A stretch of DNA of 64,000 nucleotides from Lyophyllum atratum. Taxonomy: Eukaryota; Basidiomycota; Agaricomycetes; Agaricales; Lyophyllaceae. Under the pieces are notes generated by a model that saw only the letters and a list, made by a program, of their open reading frames with translations, searched no databases and had not been told where the DNA came from. The stretch lies in contig JACGCN010000026.1 in NCBI GenBank assembly GCA_014905825.1, forward strand, positions 434,001-498,000, in the 5' to 3' direction. Positions 1 to 11,539 of this stretch are shown one piece after another. How positions within the stretch are numbered: position 1 is the first letter of the stretch; every line of letters starts with the position of its first letter. Both the position numbers and the translations under genes were made by a program.

Positions 1-1
1 G

Positions 2-3000
2 TTGGAAGCCGGATCCCCTTTATCGAGCCTAACCCCATCCCGCTCAGTCTCACCAACCCCTTCAGAGGCACCGGCCGAGTATGGACTAGCTGCCTCTCAG
101 GATGAAATGGGCACCAGCGAAGAATGCCAGCTGCCATTGGTACCCTCCCATCCAGCAAATGAGAATGAGGTGAAACGTAAAGCTGATTGTCTCGATCTGG
201 AGGAAGCAGAGGAAGGATTTTTCAGTCGTTCATCCTCACCGACAGAGTCTCCCGCAGCTAAGAAGAGTCGGAAAGATGAGGAGGAGACTGATGAGGAGGA
301 ATCTCCAAGCCGTTCATCTTCCCCAGTGGAGCTTCCTGCAGCCAAAAAGGGTCACGCGAATGAAGATGTCATTCGGACAGACGATGATGAGGAGGAGGAA
401 TCTCCAAGCCGTTCATCTTCTCCAGAGGAGCTTCCTGCAGCAAAGAAGGGTCACGCGAATGAGGATGTCGTGACTGACACGTCTAAGGGCGTGGTTGGAG
501 AGGTGAGTCGAAAGATCCGCAATCTGTTGATGTGCAGCTGAACTCTGCCACAAGGATTTCTTAGTCGGAGGGACTTGGCATGCTGAATACGAAATTCATG
601 CCATAGTCGGGCATGTAAGTCTAAAAGATCTAGTGGGAGTTCGTTTCTTTACTAAAACCCTTTTCTAGTGCGTCAAGCGAGATGTTGTTTGGTACGAAGC
701 GCAATTTGAACACTACGATACAGCCCATAACAAATTCTACAAGGAGAGCGATCTCCTGTGAGTTACTTAAATTTAGGCCTTCTGTGGTTTGGCTCATTCG
801 TGTTTTTGAACGCAAGGCATGCAAATATATTGCTGAACGAATACAAAGCAAATAACCCCGAGGTTTTGCGTCGACGCGTTCACCGGACAGTCACCACCAG
901 CACTCACCGTCTTGTTGCTCTTGAACGGTGGCTTGACACCGAAAGCCTTCAATCAGAGTATGACAGCCTGTCCAAACGATTCCAGACGGTCAAAGGGGAC
1001 AAAACTTTTTACAAAAACATTGGAAAAAGCATTCAAGAGTGGACGTCCAGCTTCATGGCTCTGAATCTGGTACAAGATGACTGCACAGGCTTTCTCCAGT
1101 GTAGTCCAGTCGATGACCGAAATCTTGATATACGGCATAAAGCGGCTCCCCAGGCTCAAAGCATTGAGATGCTTGTTTGTCGTACGGTTGATGCTGCCAG
1201 GTGTCTTCCGAAGCTGATGGAAAATGGCTTGGTCATGGATATCGTTCACTTATCCTTACGCTGGCAGCAATGTCGAAGTTACCTGATTCTCAACGACTTC
1301 CTCATCTCTGGTCTCCAAAGGACCGTCAATGTCCTCATTCATGCTCATCAGCTGGGTCAAACATTTCTGGAATTACACTACGGATCCTTCGCAAGATTAG
1401 TACTGAAGCTCTTCCAGTTCTTGACAGTCTATCGCCAGCATTACCGACAAAAAACTCTTGAAGAGTCTCACACTTTCATTGATCTTCCCTGGAATTTGTG
1501 CGGCGTGCGTCCCGTCCATCCAACGGAGGCCCAGCATGCTTCAAGCACTCCCACCACACGAGTCCTTTGGAGCAAATCCATCGCCAATGGGCCCAAGGGA
1601 TTGTATAGTGCACTGAGGGAGTGTTTGGAGACATTGTTGGTCGATGAGCTGGTTTTGCCCTACTTGTACACCTCAAATGCTTTTGGGACTGGAACGCGGA
1701 GGAAGAACCGGCAGCTGAATCGAGAGGAGGTACTCGCAGGATGTCAACTCCGTGGAACCATACTGCAGTGTCTAGTTGACGAACTCGAGGACGAGACGAT
1801 TTGCGCCACCTCAGGCGTTGATCTTATACTCAACACCCCTAGGCGGTTATTCTGTACAAATATCTCCACCGAGTCTAAACTGTTGTCGCAAATTCGGAGG
1901 CAACCAGAGGAAATGCTGGATCCTATACGAACCTGGATCCGCGACTCCTGTCCCTCGGATATGGTTGTCATCACCGGCGCCATCGCTCGCTTTGTGAATA
2001 ATCGAATGGTGGAGTTTAGCCAAGGAAAATCCATTCCTGATATTGTTCTCAATAGCTCAGACGTTACTGACACTCCACCGACTTGCCGCCCCCAGCATGC
2101 CAATCGCATCCGTCCTTTCCTCGACCACCTACCACTTAGTAGTGAAATCCTCCAGGGATCTGGAGCTGCTATATCATTGGGGATTCCAGGACTCATCCTA
2201 CGGGAGGCCCTCAACGAGCGGCGTGGTTTGAAACCCGCCATTGGATCACTCCGCTTGTTCTTAGAAGGCAGGGATCCCGGACATGGGCGTCTGAGTGCCT
2301 CCGCAGACAGGGATCAATTTGATCCTGTACGCCTACATAACAGGGGAGCAGAGCTTTTGAAAGAAAAGCTGCCAGGCAGCAAGTTGGCGACCCCAGTTGG
2401 TTTATCGAACCTGCTCGTTTGGATGGGAACAGGTCAAGGAAACAAAACCTCCTCGTTTCTAAATTACATTGGAAATTTCTCTACCGCAACGCTATCCGAC
2501 TGCATGGGCCTCTTTAACCGAGGCCTGAAAATCAACGAAGGTATTCTCGCCACTCATCTCGATGGCAAGGATGTGCGACCCGACATAGAAACCCCTCCCC
2601 CCCATATCTCTGGGCTTCTCCAGATATCCAACAGTCGCATCTATGGCTCGGCCTGCAATACTCTAAAGCTCATTCCGACAATTCGCGGCCAACGAGCGCT
2701 GCCCTCATTGCTCGACTCTAACCGTCTTGATCTGGCTGCCAAGTTTGGGCCTTACTGGACAAGCCAAGTCCAGGAAGTTTGGATCCAGTTTCTAGGCGAC
2801 ATGGTCGATCGGGACCCCAAGATGTATTCTGGAGTTAGAAAGTCCTGGTCATCCTGCATCCGGATGCTGACTGGACTCGCCATATCTGGATTTAAAAGTG
2901 GCTTGACAGTCATGCAAACCGCTAATGCCTTGGCACACGCAGAAATCGTCGAATCACCCACTCTCAGTGAGCTTGCTGACTGGATTTGGCAAAATAGTCA

Positions 3001-3364
3001 TCTGGGAGCCTTCGCAGGACTGGTTGCGCTCGGATACAAACTTCCAAATCGAAAGGCAGTGTACGTTGCGCTGACCATCGTTTTCAATCACCTCGACAAA
3101 CATCTTACACAACTTGACAAAAATATCCTTGGCTTTGGCACGATCTTCCTAGAGCACCTCCTTTGTAAGGTCTCTAGATGGACGAAACGTATTGCAGAGA
3201 TTGTAGGCTGGGCGAAGACAGAGGCGGCGAGGGCAGAGTTTGTACCCCATGCGAACGAGTTTAACTGCAAAGCGCTTCCTATTCCACTTCACCTCGACGA
3301 AGGGTTTGTGGCGGAAATTCTGAGACATATCGAGGCAAGGCTTTCAAATTTTATGGTCGATTAA
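2..3364 (+). CDS. 3' part of a large mushroom-family protein with a weak chromo-like segment (5' end outside window)
   Basis: Proposed exons: <2-502, 555-614, 669-757, 817-3364. All junctions are GT..AG and keep frame, giving at least 1,065 residues up to the TAA at 3362. The first exon is acidic and Ser-rich and carries three copies of a motif like SRSSSPxExPAAKK; copies two and three are 99 bp apart. Exons two and three encode a short aromatic stretch (YEIHAIVGH, then VWYEAQFEHYD) that faintly resembles a chromodomain. The last exon encodes about 850 residues with no motif I recognise and no clear membrane segments. The basic/acidic Ser-rich N-terminal part suggests a nuclear protein, but this is inference. 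GTG at 758 is the intron donor, so it should not be used as a start. Confidence 0.6.
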
Positions 3365-3716
3365 TATTCTGACATACGACTCCATATATCATTCAGGAGG
3401 AATATGGACAAGCTTAGACGTTGTTGGGTTCGGACAGTATGAAAACAGTGTATGCAAGATATGTACTAATATGATGACTATCGACGATAGTTGAAAGGCT
3501 CGAGATTAGGAAGTGCGTCGGGAGAGCCCGATCGAGGAAACGAAGGCGCTGGTCAGGTCTTAAGCTCGAGTTACTTAGCAGGCTCTCTGAAGAAAGGCAA
3601 ATAGCATTGCTAGACCAGAATCGATATACGATGTCAAGAAACAATGACTGGAAGTAAAACATGACCTTGCAGGTAAAGATCACCGAAGAGGGATCTATTT
3701 ATCGTCACCGCGTTTT

Positions 3717-4616
3717 TCATGCACCTGGGTCGCGCACCGTTAGTTTAACCCGCTTGATCCTCTTGTGAAACGGAAGCTCTTCGCCCTTCTCAGCCTCTGC
3801 TCTCTGTTGTTCATCGTCACCTTCCGCCGCCTCCTCCTGGCGTGCAGCGCCAGCAGCCGCATTCGCTGCGCCAGTCAGTCTCTGCCTCCTCTTTTCATTT
3901 GACTTCCTGTGCGTGCGGCGTCGATCGCTAACCCGCTTCTTTTCCTCCCGCTTGGCTTGATTTATAAAGTCACCAGTGATCCATTTCCAGTTGACAATAA
4001 ACGTTTCTGTCGAACACTGCGGGCCTGGATTCGAGAGCAGGCCAATTAATGGATCATCAAAAACGAAGAAATTCGAACATGATATTCCGGATAAGCTCCT
4101 GCCCTTCCTATGGGCCCATTGTCTGACGCAGCCCTAGTAGGCGTAGATCAGCATTGCTCCTCTGGCACTTAAGCTAAGATTCTAGACTGACATGGCAATA
4201 GATCAGCGCCCTACACGGGCAAGCAATCAAGTAATCCAGGCCGGTACCCTTGTCCATGCAGATCTCGATAACGATGAAGGTTAGTGATTCTGTTTTTTCG
4301 TTGTTTTTGCTACCACTCACTGGGCACTTGGCCTCGTCGACCCACAATCTATTTGCTTTCGTATCGGCTTTGATCCGTCGATACAAGGCCGGTCCGACGA
4401 TACCAAAAGCCTTTAGAATTCTGCAAACATCCTGCCCGACCCATCAAATAGACCGCGATGTTAGTGACTCTTTCTATCACAGTGTCTTACTCCCTGGGCG
4501 TGACTTACCTGGTATTGTTGATGGGGGTCATCTTCTCTGTAGCCATGATACGCAGGTGGAGCCCACAGTGTCGCAGCTGTGGCACCTCGGTCAGGTTTTG
4601 GCAGCCAGTCTGTCAT
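3717..4616 (-). CDS. Small RING-like zinc-finger protein, 235 aa
   Basis: Proposed exons (minus strand): 4616-4509, 4431-4321, 4263-4191, 4133-3717. Introns begin GTAAGT, GTGAGT and GTCAGT, and the phases agree. Translation starts MTDWLPKPDRG and ends with a TGA at 3717. The middle of the protein (about residues 73-100) has CPIC, then ACPC, then CHGC followed by VRQW. This is the spacing of a RING or RING-like zinc finger, although the last Cys pair is not obvious. The tail after residue 160 is highly charged and basic, with an Ala/Glu-rich stretch. Such proteins are often E3 ubiquitin ligases; no substrate can be inferred. A different splice of exon three is possible because an alternative donor (GTGTAG) lies nearby. 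Confidence 0.5.
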
Positions 4617-5389
4617 TGGTGCGATGCTTTCTCCCGGCCAGTATTACGTGAATCGCGCGGCGATAGCAGGCCTTAGCAGAAGTAGTAGATGACTTTTGGG
4701 TACTAGTACTATATGGTAGGAAGGTAACTTGAAGTACAATGTGGCGACAGTGAATACTGTGCGCTAAAAGTTTGGAAGCAGCCTGAGGTCGCTGACTCGG
4801 AGGTTGTAGTAAGTTGTCCTAACACGGTAGTACTACTAGTATCAAGTTCCGAGTCAACAAGTTGCCAACTTCAAGAAACGTTCCTCAGTCGTCGTGGGAA
4901 AACTAACTTTAGATTGCCGAGTCACTGGGCTCCTCGGAGTCACAGTTTCAAACAAGTTCGGTCGCCTGCCGCTCTCGCGCACTTACCAGTGCGCACATCG
5001 ATATGGGACATCCCGTTCGATTGACGCCCTCCTCCGCCCCCGCCTCGTGAACGATAGGTCATGTCCTTTGTGGCTTCATTTCGGTGCCATGACCCATTGT
5101 CGGAGTCGACTCCTTCGCCTATGTGGCGAACTACTTATACCTAACCTGCAGGTCGTGTGGTCTGGGTACCATCCTCAGCAGCCCCGCAATGACAGAGATT
5201 CAGGCTGCTTACCCGGCAGGCCGCTTACCCGGCCAGATCTTCTATCCGCTGCCGCTAAAGCTGGTCGATTGTCTCGACCCGATACCCAAGATCGACACCA
5301 TGGCGATGATGTAACCGAACTGGCCGGAGCATGTCCTTTCCACGTCTGCGTAGAGCGTGGATCGAGCATGCGCGTATGCGCATCATGGT
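4617..5389. other. Intergenic stretch, no supported gene
   Basis: Open frames here are short and show no family motif. The stretch from 5123 on the plus strand could be an older piece of the downstream ubiquitin-ligase relic, because a hydrophobic frame runs into it, but the similarity is too weak to call. Confidence 0.4.
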
Positions 5390-6740
5390 GTCAGGATGGG
5401 CCTCTCCACCACCTTTTTTGCCGACGGTGAGTACATCCTGAGTCAGCCTTATAAATATCTAACAATCCTATCCCTACAGCGGACAACGACTCATGCTCTC
5501 CACACGGTCCATCCACACGGTCCAGCTACTTGATTTTTGCAATGCTGGTAACTTCGAAACTACGTATTTGCACGAACGCCGAGAAGAGTTATGCCTTGGC
5601 GCGGTCCACCGGTGCTGATGAAGGTCGCGTCCAAATCGGCTTCCCACATTCCACTGTCGAGCATGCTCTCATACTCAACTGCACGACCTCAATGCGGCCA
5701 CCGAGCTTCCAATCTCTCAGCCGCTCCCTCTGCCTCCAGATCCTGAAGCAGAGGCAGGACCTGTTGCTTCCGAGCCGGAAGCTGCCCTAGCTACCCCAGT
5801 CGAGGGCGCCGCTCCTGCTCCTCAGGAACAGATATCTCAAGAGCCGCCAGCGGCTCCCAAAGAACCCGAAGTTGCGCCCGGAAAGTCTGCCGAGCAGTGG
5901 CAAAAGGAGTCAAATGAGGCGCGAGTGCCTCTCCCTGCACGCTTTAGCCGACAAGCCCTCCAAGTCCTTGACAACCCCGACCCCGTTCCCTTGCTGTTTG
6001 GACTCCATGTCATCCCTTCGTCCGAGCAGTACCCATCGTCAACAAGCGGTCCGGGATCTCGTCGACGATGTCAAGGCATAATTCACCCATGCATACGATG
6101 CTCAGGAACAGCCTCTTGCAGGTCAGTGTCGCCTGCTCGCGCTGGTGCTTTCGGACTAGCCGTTACTCCTCACCCAAGATATCCGGACAACGCTAATGGA
6201 CAGCCTTTCGCCGTTGTTGCTGCCCCGTATTGATCACCTAGACCACTCTCCTCATTGGCTCGCGACACATCTAAGCCTTATTCACTCTTGCAGCTGAACC
6301 TCATGCCATGACCTTCCGAAAGAAGGGGACCCGTTCCTTCCGAAGCGATCCATGGATGCCCCCTCTCACCGAAGCAAAGTCTGTCGTTTTCGACTTCTGT
6401 GTATGGCTCCTTGACGCAGCTGGATTCCCCGGGGCTGAATTCCTTCCAAGTGTTGCGGCTTCTCGTCCTTCTTACCAGGGACTACAACAAAGCGATGCAA
6501 TTCCTGAAACGTGATGGTATCTCCGCCCTTTTGAAGCGTGTTCGGGACTCGTCTGTGCCTGCGGTGAAGATGAGGGCAGCCAGGACACTGGAGAGGATGT
6601 CGAGGATGAGGACGAGGATGACGACGGCGAGGAGGAACGATAACGTAACTGATAGTGGTAATGCTTGCCCTCCAGTTAATTCAAACCTTGCTTTTGCTAA
6701 GTGTTACGGCACCAGGCCGCTCCTGCCATCCTGACTGCGC
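5390..6740 (+). pseudogene. Decayed fragment of a TOM1/HUWE1-like HECT ubiquitin ligase
   Basis: Pieces in all three plus frames read in the order expected for the N-terminal to central armadillo-like part of fungal TOM1. They are LLDFCNAGNFET near 5510; GFPHSTVEHALIL near 5638; a Pro/Glu/Ala linker near 5740-5880; AVRDLVDDVKA near 6045; QEQPLAGQCRLLALVL near 6105; and LLVLLTRDYNKAMQFLKRDG near 6460. They are separated by several frame changes and in-frame stops (for example TAA just after the VDDVKA motif). The Asp/Glu-rich end near 6600 fits the acidic region of the family. No HECT domain lies in the window. The assignment is from memory of the family and could be wrong in detail; that this is a broken coding region is clear. 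Confidence 0.5.
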
Positions 6741-8484
6741 GACTCTCGCATGGAAGTCTTTCGGCCTCTGGAGGTTCGAAGACGAATAATGTATAAGAAA
6801 TCATGCTACTGATAGTGATTCGAAAAATAATCCATCCCCGACATCTTGCTGACTCGTGGAGTAATTGCTGGTTCAGGCCCTCACTCGACACGCATCTGCC
6901 GTGACCATCGAGTATGCCCTCAAGTTAATCCACCTCCGACTTACACACATGCAAGAAAGTACTACTAGTAGTAGGGCTTGTTGGGGCACGGCCAGCGGAA
7001 TCGTTAAAATTTGTAATGTCTTGGCAACAAGGGGAAGAAGCACAGGTGATGTTACTAAATATGTTCCTGCCAAAAAAAGCAATTCTCTGACCTAACCTGG
7101 GCAACGACCGAACAGGCGCCCACGTATTCGTGACCCTAATCTTGGCAAGTTTCCTTTCAAATGCGTCGAAACGAGGCCGCGTCCTACACTGTTTCCCCAA
7201 AAATTCTGTGGATCCTCTAAGCCATCCTAAGTATGCAAAGCCTCTAAATGATTGAACATTTTCTTTGCTGACTATCTAGCGTGCTGATTGTAGCTTGACC
7301 CCGTACCCTATCGCCCTCATCCGCCTGGTACAAATGGAATGCGAGAAGACCCTACTGACATCGCGCGCTGTCAAAGAAGAACTGACTCGGGAAGACGACA
7401 TGGTCATGAGGTTGGAGGCACTTCTAGGAGAAGGCTTTGGATTCCTGTCATCCTTGTCATTCTTCCTGGTACCTGGCGATCAACCTCAGCAGGTCTATTC
7501 TAGCTCAGCGCATATCGCGACCACAACATCATGTCCACATTGCTCTGCTTTGAGTCACAGTCACCCGGACGTTTGAATGTAGTTCGATCGACTCGGATGA
7601 TGGATCCTGGCCTTGTCACTTGCTACTATCTCCCAGTAAGTGTTGGTATCTTCAAGGTGCGGCTGCCTCTTAGAATTTTGCTTTGATGCAGAGTGATTGA
7701 CTTGCTCGTTGGGGGAACAACTGCTGATGGTCAGCGCAAGGTGGGTAACATCTTCTTATCATAGGCTATGTCCCTGATCCCGTGGCTTTGTACAGCGGAC
7801 GCAATGGCTCTTGAGATCCCCATCTCCCCTCCAAATTTAACTTGCGGGTTCTGTGTATCACCCATCGAACAATAAATATCATTTCTTCCTATATTGAGAA
7901 CTCTCTTGCCACACCTTTCGAATCGGACGATCGACGTAGCGATAGTTTCAAGCTGCAGGAAGCGATCTTCTCCGGTCCTCTGAGTGACTCACAGTTCGTA
8001 CGCACTCATCAATCTTTGCTCCTGTGTCCAATGTGAAATGGTCGGGGAAAACTAGAAACGGATACATGCACTCTTATCGGAAATGAAGACTGGCGTGGAT
8101 TTCGCAGGGTAGATCACGTCTTGCGGATGTGTGCAAAGGGAGCATCAGACCTTCTGAGAGCGTCCTTGCGTCTTTGGGGCTCGGAAGTTGACGAGCTAGT
8201 TTGAGTCGAAGGGACGACGTAGATTGAGCATCAGGGCCTATATATGAGGCGCAACACGACCGCCATCCCCTGCTGTTCGATGGCGACACAGGTAGGGCAG
8301 CACAAGCTGCGGACTCAGAAGGAAAGAAGGATCGAGTGTCCTCTGGGCATGTAGTACCTCATCGCACTTCGGGGGTCGATGCATTTACTCATTCGGCATG
8401 TTATCTAGCAGGTTCACGTTGAATTTCTCTGATCGCCATCTTTGCTGGTATACAGCCATCGACACTCGTCACCAACTCCACTAA
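6741..8484. other. Unassigned region, probably more gene debris
   Basis: Short frames such as the one at 6865-7095 (a helical stretch TIEYALKLIHLRL) and 7295-7576 look partly coding, but cannot be joined into a gene. They may be further debris of the upstream ubiquitin-ligase relic. No RNA gene or repeat was seen. Confidence 0.3.
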
Positions 8485-9432
8485 TTACGATACTTCAGCT
8501 TCTGCGTCCGATTCTGCGCCCGTGTCACCACCTAACGCAAGATCTGACAGGACCTTTTTTGGTGCAGGTGCTACAAGGCACGTATGACGATGGAAGGCGT
8601 CGCTTGTTGTGACCCAACGGCACCAGATACACTGGACAAAGATGTTGGCGAAGATGTCTCCTGGAAGCCCAGGAGCAGTTGCATCATCAAGCTGCATAAG
8701 GAGCCCAAAGGTTGTCGCTTGCCCATTTTTCGGTATACGCAATCGCAACGGAAGAACTTCGTAAGGCATGTCAAGCCATTGGCAACGGGTGTATGGTACA
8801 AATTTGGCTCACAATCGCTACCAACTCTCTTTCCAACCCTGTTCTCTTCGTCCTCGGGACAATCTTTACCTATGTCGAGGTTCTGTAAGTCTTACTGTCG
8901 CGTTGAAAGATCGTGAGACATAACTTACGCCTTAGCCCATATTTCTTCACAGGCAAAGCTGGTAAAGTGTAGAACCTTCCCAGCGCAACTGGCACATTGA
9001 TGAAATGTAAGCGGGATGTCTTCATATTGAACCCAATCTGACGTACTTGAATATCCACATCTGTTGCTTGCGCAGCTGACCTTGTAGGCGTCTCCTTGCC
9101 TATGGAAGATCCCCTCAACATAAATGGTCGGGGGCTTCCTATCAAGGATAGCGCAGAGGCAAGAAGGAGCACGAAGATCATGGGTTTCGCAATGACCGTC
9201 AAGATCTTCGGGCCTGATACGTTGTCCATCTCCTTTAACTGGCCTGGAGGTGCGTCCATTCAGTGGGTATGCCACGACTACACTGGAAGGTGGCTTACCA
9301 TAGCCAAGGACGAAGGTCCTGCTTTTCAGGATCGTAGTGAAGGATATAAGGTGTCTCGGAACGCTCTTGTTGTTCGATGCGCTTGAGGAACGTCTGGATA
9401 GTGTCGATGCTGCTAAGTGGAGGTGAGGCCAT
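8485..9432 (-). pseudogene. Frame-broken mushroom-family protein with C-terminal C2HC zinc motif
   Basis: The minus strand starts with ATG at 9432 and reads MASPPLSSIDTIQTFLKRIE and on to RPWLW. The frame then meets TAA at about 9298. The same text continues one frame over (GKPPSSVVVAYPLNGRTSRP and on to YKVSCASNRCGY), so a two-base loss is the simplest explanation. The intron alternative would be only 16 nt. A GTACGT intron follows near 9050. The last exon (to TAA at 8485) ends in CIWCRWVTTSDAFHRHTC, a Cys-x2-Cys ... His-x3-Cys zinc site found at the end of many mushroom repeat-family proteins. Function unknown. Confidence 0.5.
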
Positions 9433-9932
9433 GATAACAACTGTTAGCTGGTCCGACACATTACTCTAACACTTGCCAGCCTTTATGGCCATTTCAACCC
9501 TCCAGTGATCCTTTCACCCGAATCACTGGCAACGAGGGTCGTTGAGTCCTCCGACTCTGTAGGGGTTCTTTTGATGACACATTTCCCGCTTGATTTCAGA
9601 AGCGACTTGATGGGACCGCTTTTGGCGATAGGATTTCCCTAACCGGCCAGTCGCCAAGGAATGACACACACGGAATCTTCTGCCCTATCAGGGCTCACTA
9701 TGAACCAACTCTATGGATCTCTTTTTGGCCACAGAATTTCCTTTGCTGTTAGCCCTTCAGCCCAATGAAGACACCAGACAATCTTTTGGGCTCGAACGTC
9801 TGCGATACAAAACAAACCCCCTAGATCCCATCGGGTACTGGATAATTTGTCCTATATTGGACGCCGACAAACTTGATAAACCACAGAGTAACCCCCTCAA
9901 CGCCCCATCACTCTCGCATTTCCCACATTTTG

Positions 9933-11374
9933 ATGTCTTCTGCTGACTCCTCGACTATGTCTGTGCTAGGCCATCGACCGCCCGAGAACGCTCTCCAGCT
10001 CGGTCCGAGAAAGAAAGCGTACGCAATGATGCTCTCTCGCCGTTCGATCCCTTGCACTGAAGTGACCTAAAGTACCCTGACAGACCCTCTTGTCCACCAT
10101 GGTCGTCATTTCGGTCGTACAATCCACGCACTATGCCGTGTCCATACATTACTCACCAATGGGATAATGCGCGAGGTCGAGCTTGTCGACCAACCATTGG
10201 AATCCTTCTCAGCCGAGTACATTTCAGATCCCTTCGTTATCTTCCATCGTGACTTATGCCACTCACAGGCAACGTCGCGAGTACCGCGTTTATCGCCATC
10301 TTCTAGAGATGGTACCTGGTCTGGAGACGCGCCTGTTGGAAGGATCTGAGGAGGAGATGATGCACGTGGCCGATATGGTAGCTACTATCAAGCATTCGAT
10401 GTGTCCCTGTCTTGTCTGACGCTTCTCTCTTGAGATTCACAAGGGGTCCTCCAATGCGCGATCTGACGACACCAAGAGCTTGAAAGGAGCTATCCTGGAC
10501 TGGATTACTCCACGAGGCAGCACCCTTCACCCACCCCTTGCCCGCAACGTGAAAGAAAACCGCGGATTTCGGCACGAGAGTACTGGCGCGCTGCTGTGTC
10601 CCGTTGACTTGAAGTGGTCAGATCCCGAGTGAGTACTAGTTCAAGCACTCAGATACATCTTGAGTCCATAACGTCTACCTTAGGGTCAAGGAAAAACTTC
10701 GATCTGGAGAAATGACGACCATAGGCGATCAGTGGCCGACCTTCATCTTTCACGGCTATACATATAATCCCGAAGATCCCTGGAATGGCTTATTCCGCAG
10801 CTCTCTCTTGGTAACCGTAAGACTTCAGCTGTTACCTCAGTTGACTGCAATAACTCGACTTATCGGCTTCCGCGACTCATAACAGGCCTATAAACACATA
10901 TTCACATCTCCCAGCTCTGTCGATAAGGAGCCCAAGGCAACACGATCTGGTAATGCTCGTATTCATGGCATGACCCGGGTCACACCGGCATCCATCGCGT
11001 ATGTGGCGACCCAGGTAAATCTTCCTCTATGCCATCCGGTTTCGATCCTCTCGTCCTACATGCTACCTCTCAGGTTCGCTTTGCTCTCACCTCTTCGCCA
11101 ATATTCTCGCGATCCGATTTGGCTACCGACTCCGAACGATTTTATAATTCAATACTGGACTTGTTCGATGACGTTGATGAGCAGCAGGAAGTGAATGATC
11201 TTCTGAATTGGTGGAACAGGTACTGAGCAACATCTACTTCATCTTTTTCGAAGCTGAACGTCCCTTAGGCAGATTTTTCCGTCGTATTTATCCACCCAGC
11301 GAGCATCTGAGAAGGACACAGTCCATGCTAAGATCAAAGCTAAACGCGCCGCACTGCGTGCTCTACAATCTTAA
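9933..11374 (+). CDS. DUF6698-like mushroom protein (N-terminus uncertain, possibly disrupted)
   Basis: Well supported exons: about 10084-10216, 10269-10377, 10435-10628, 10684-10816, 10886-11014, 11074-11219, 11269-11374. All introns are GT..AG and phases agree; the stop is TAA at 11372. Recognisable family text includes DPLVHHGRHFGRT, GSSNARSDDTKSLKGAI, DQWPTF, PEDPWNG, KHIFTSPSSVDKEPKATRSG and RVTPASIAYVATQ, typical of the DUF6698 family expanded in Agaricomycetes. Function is unknown. The first exon probably begins MSSADSSTMSV at 9933, but I could not join it to the second in phase. There may be a small indel near 10020, which would make this a pseudogene. Confidence 0.6.
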
Positions 11375-11539
11375 CACCTGCGGGCAATCATTCACAATAG
11401 GCAGTAGCTGGATACCGTACCTGATATGTATGCTTATAGTGACGAAGCATCGTGTAAATCCGCGTCTTTATCTGCTGCTATCATATGTCCTCAATCGGCG
11501 CAACGCCGCATGATTATCGAAAACTTAAATGTTGGTACA

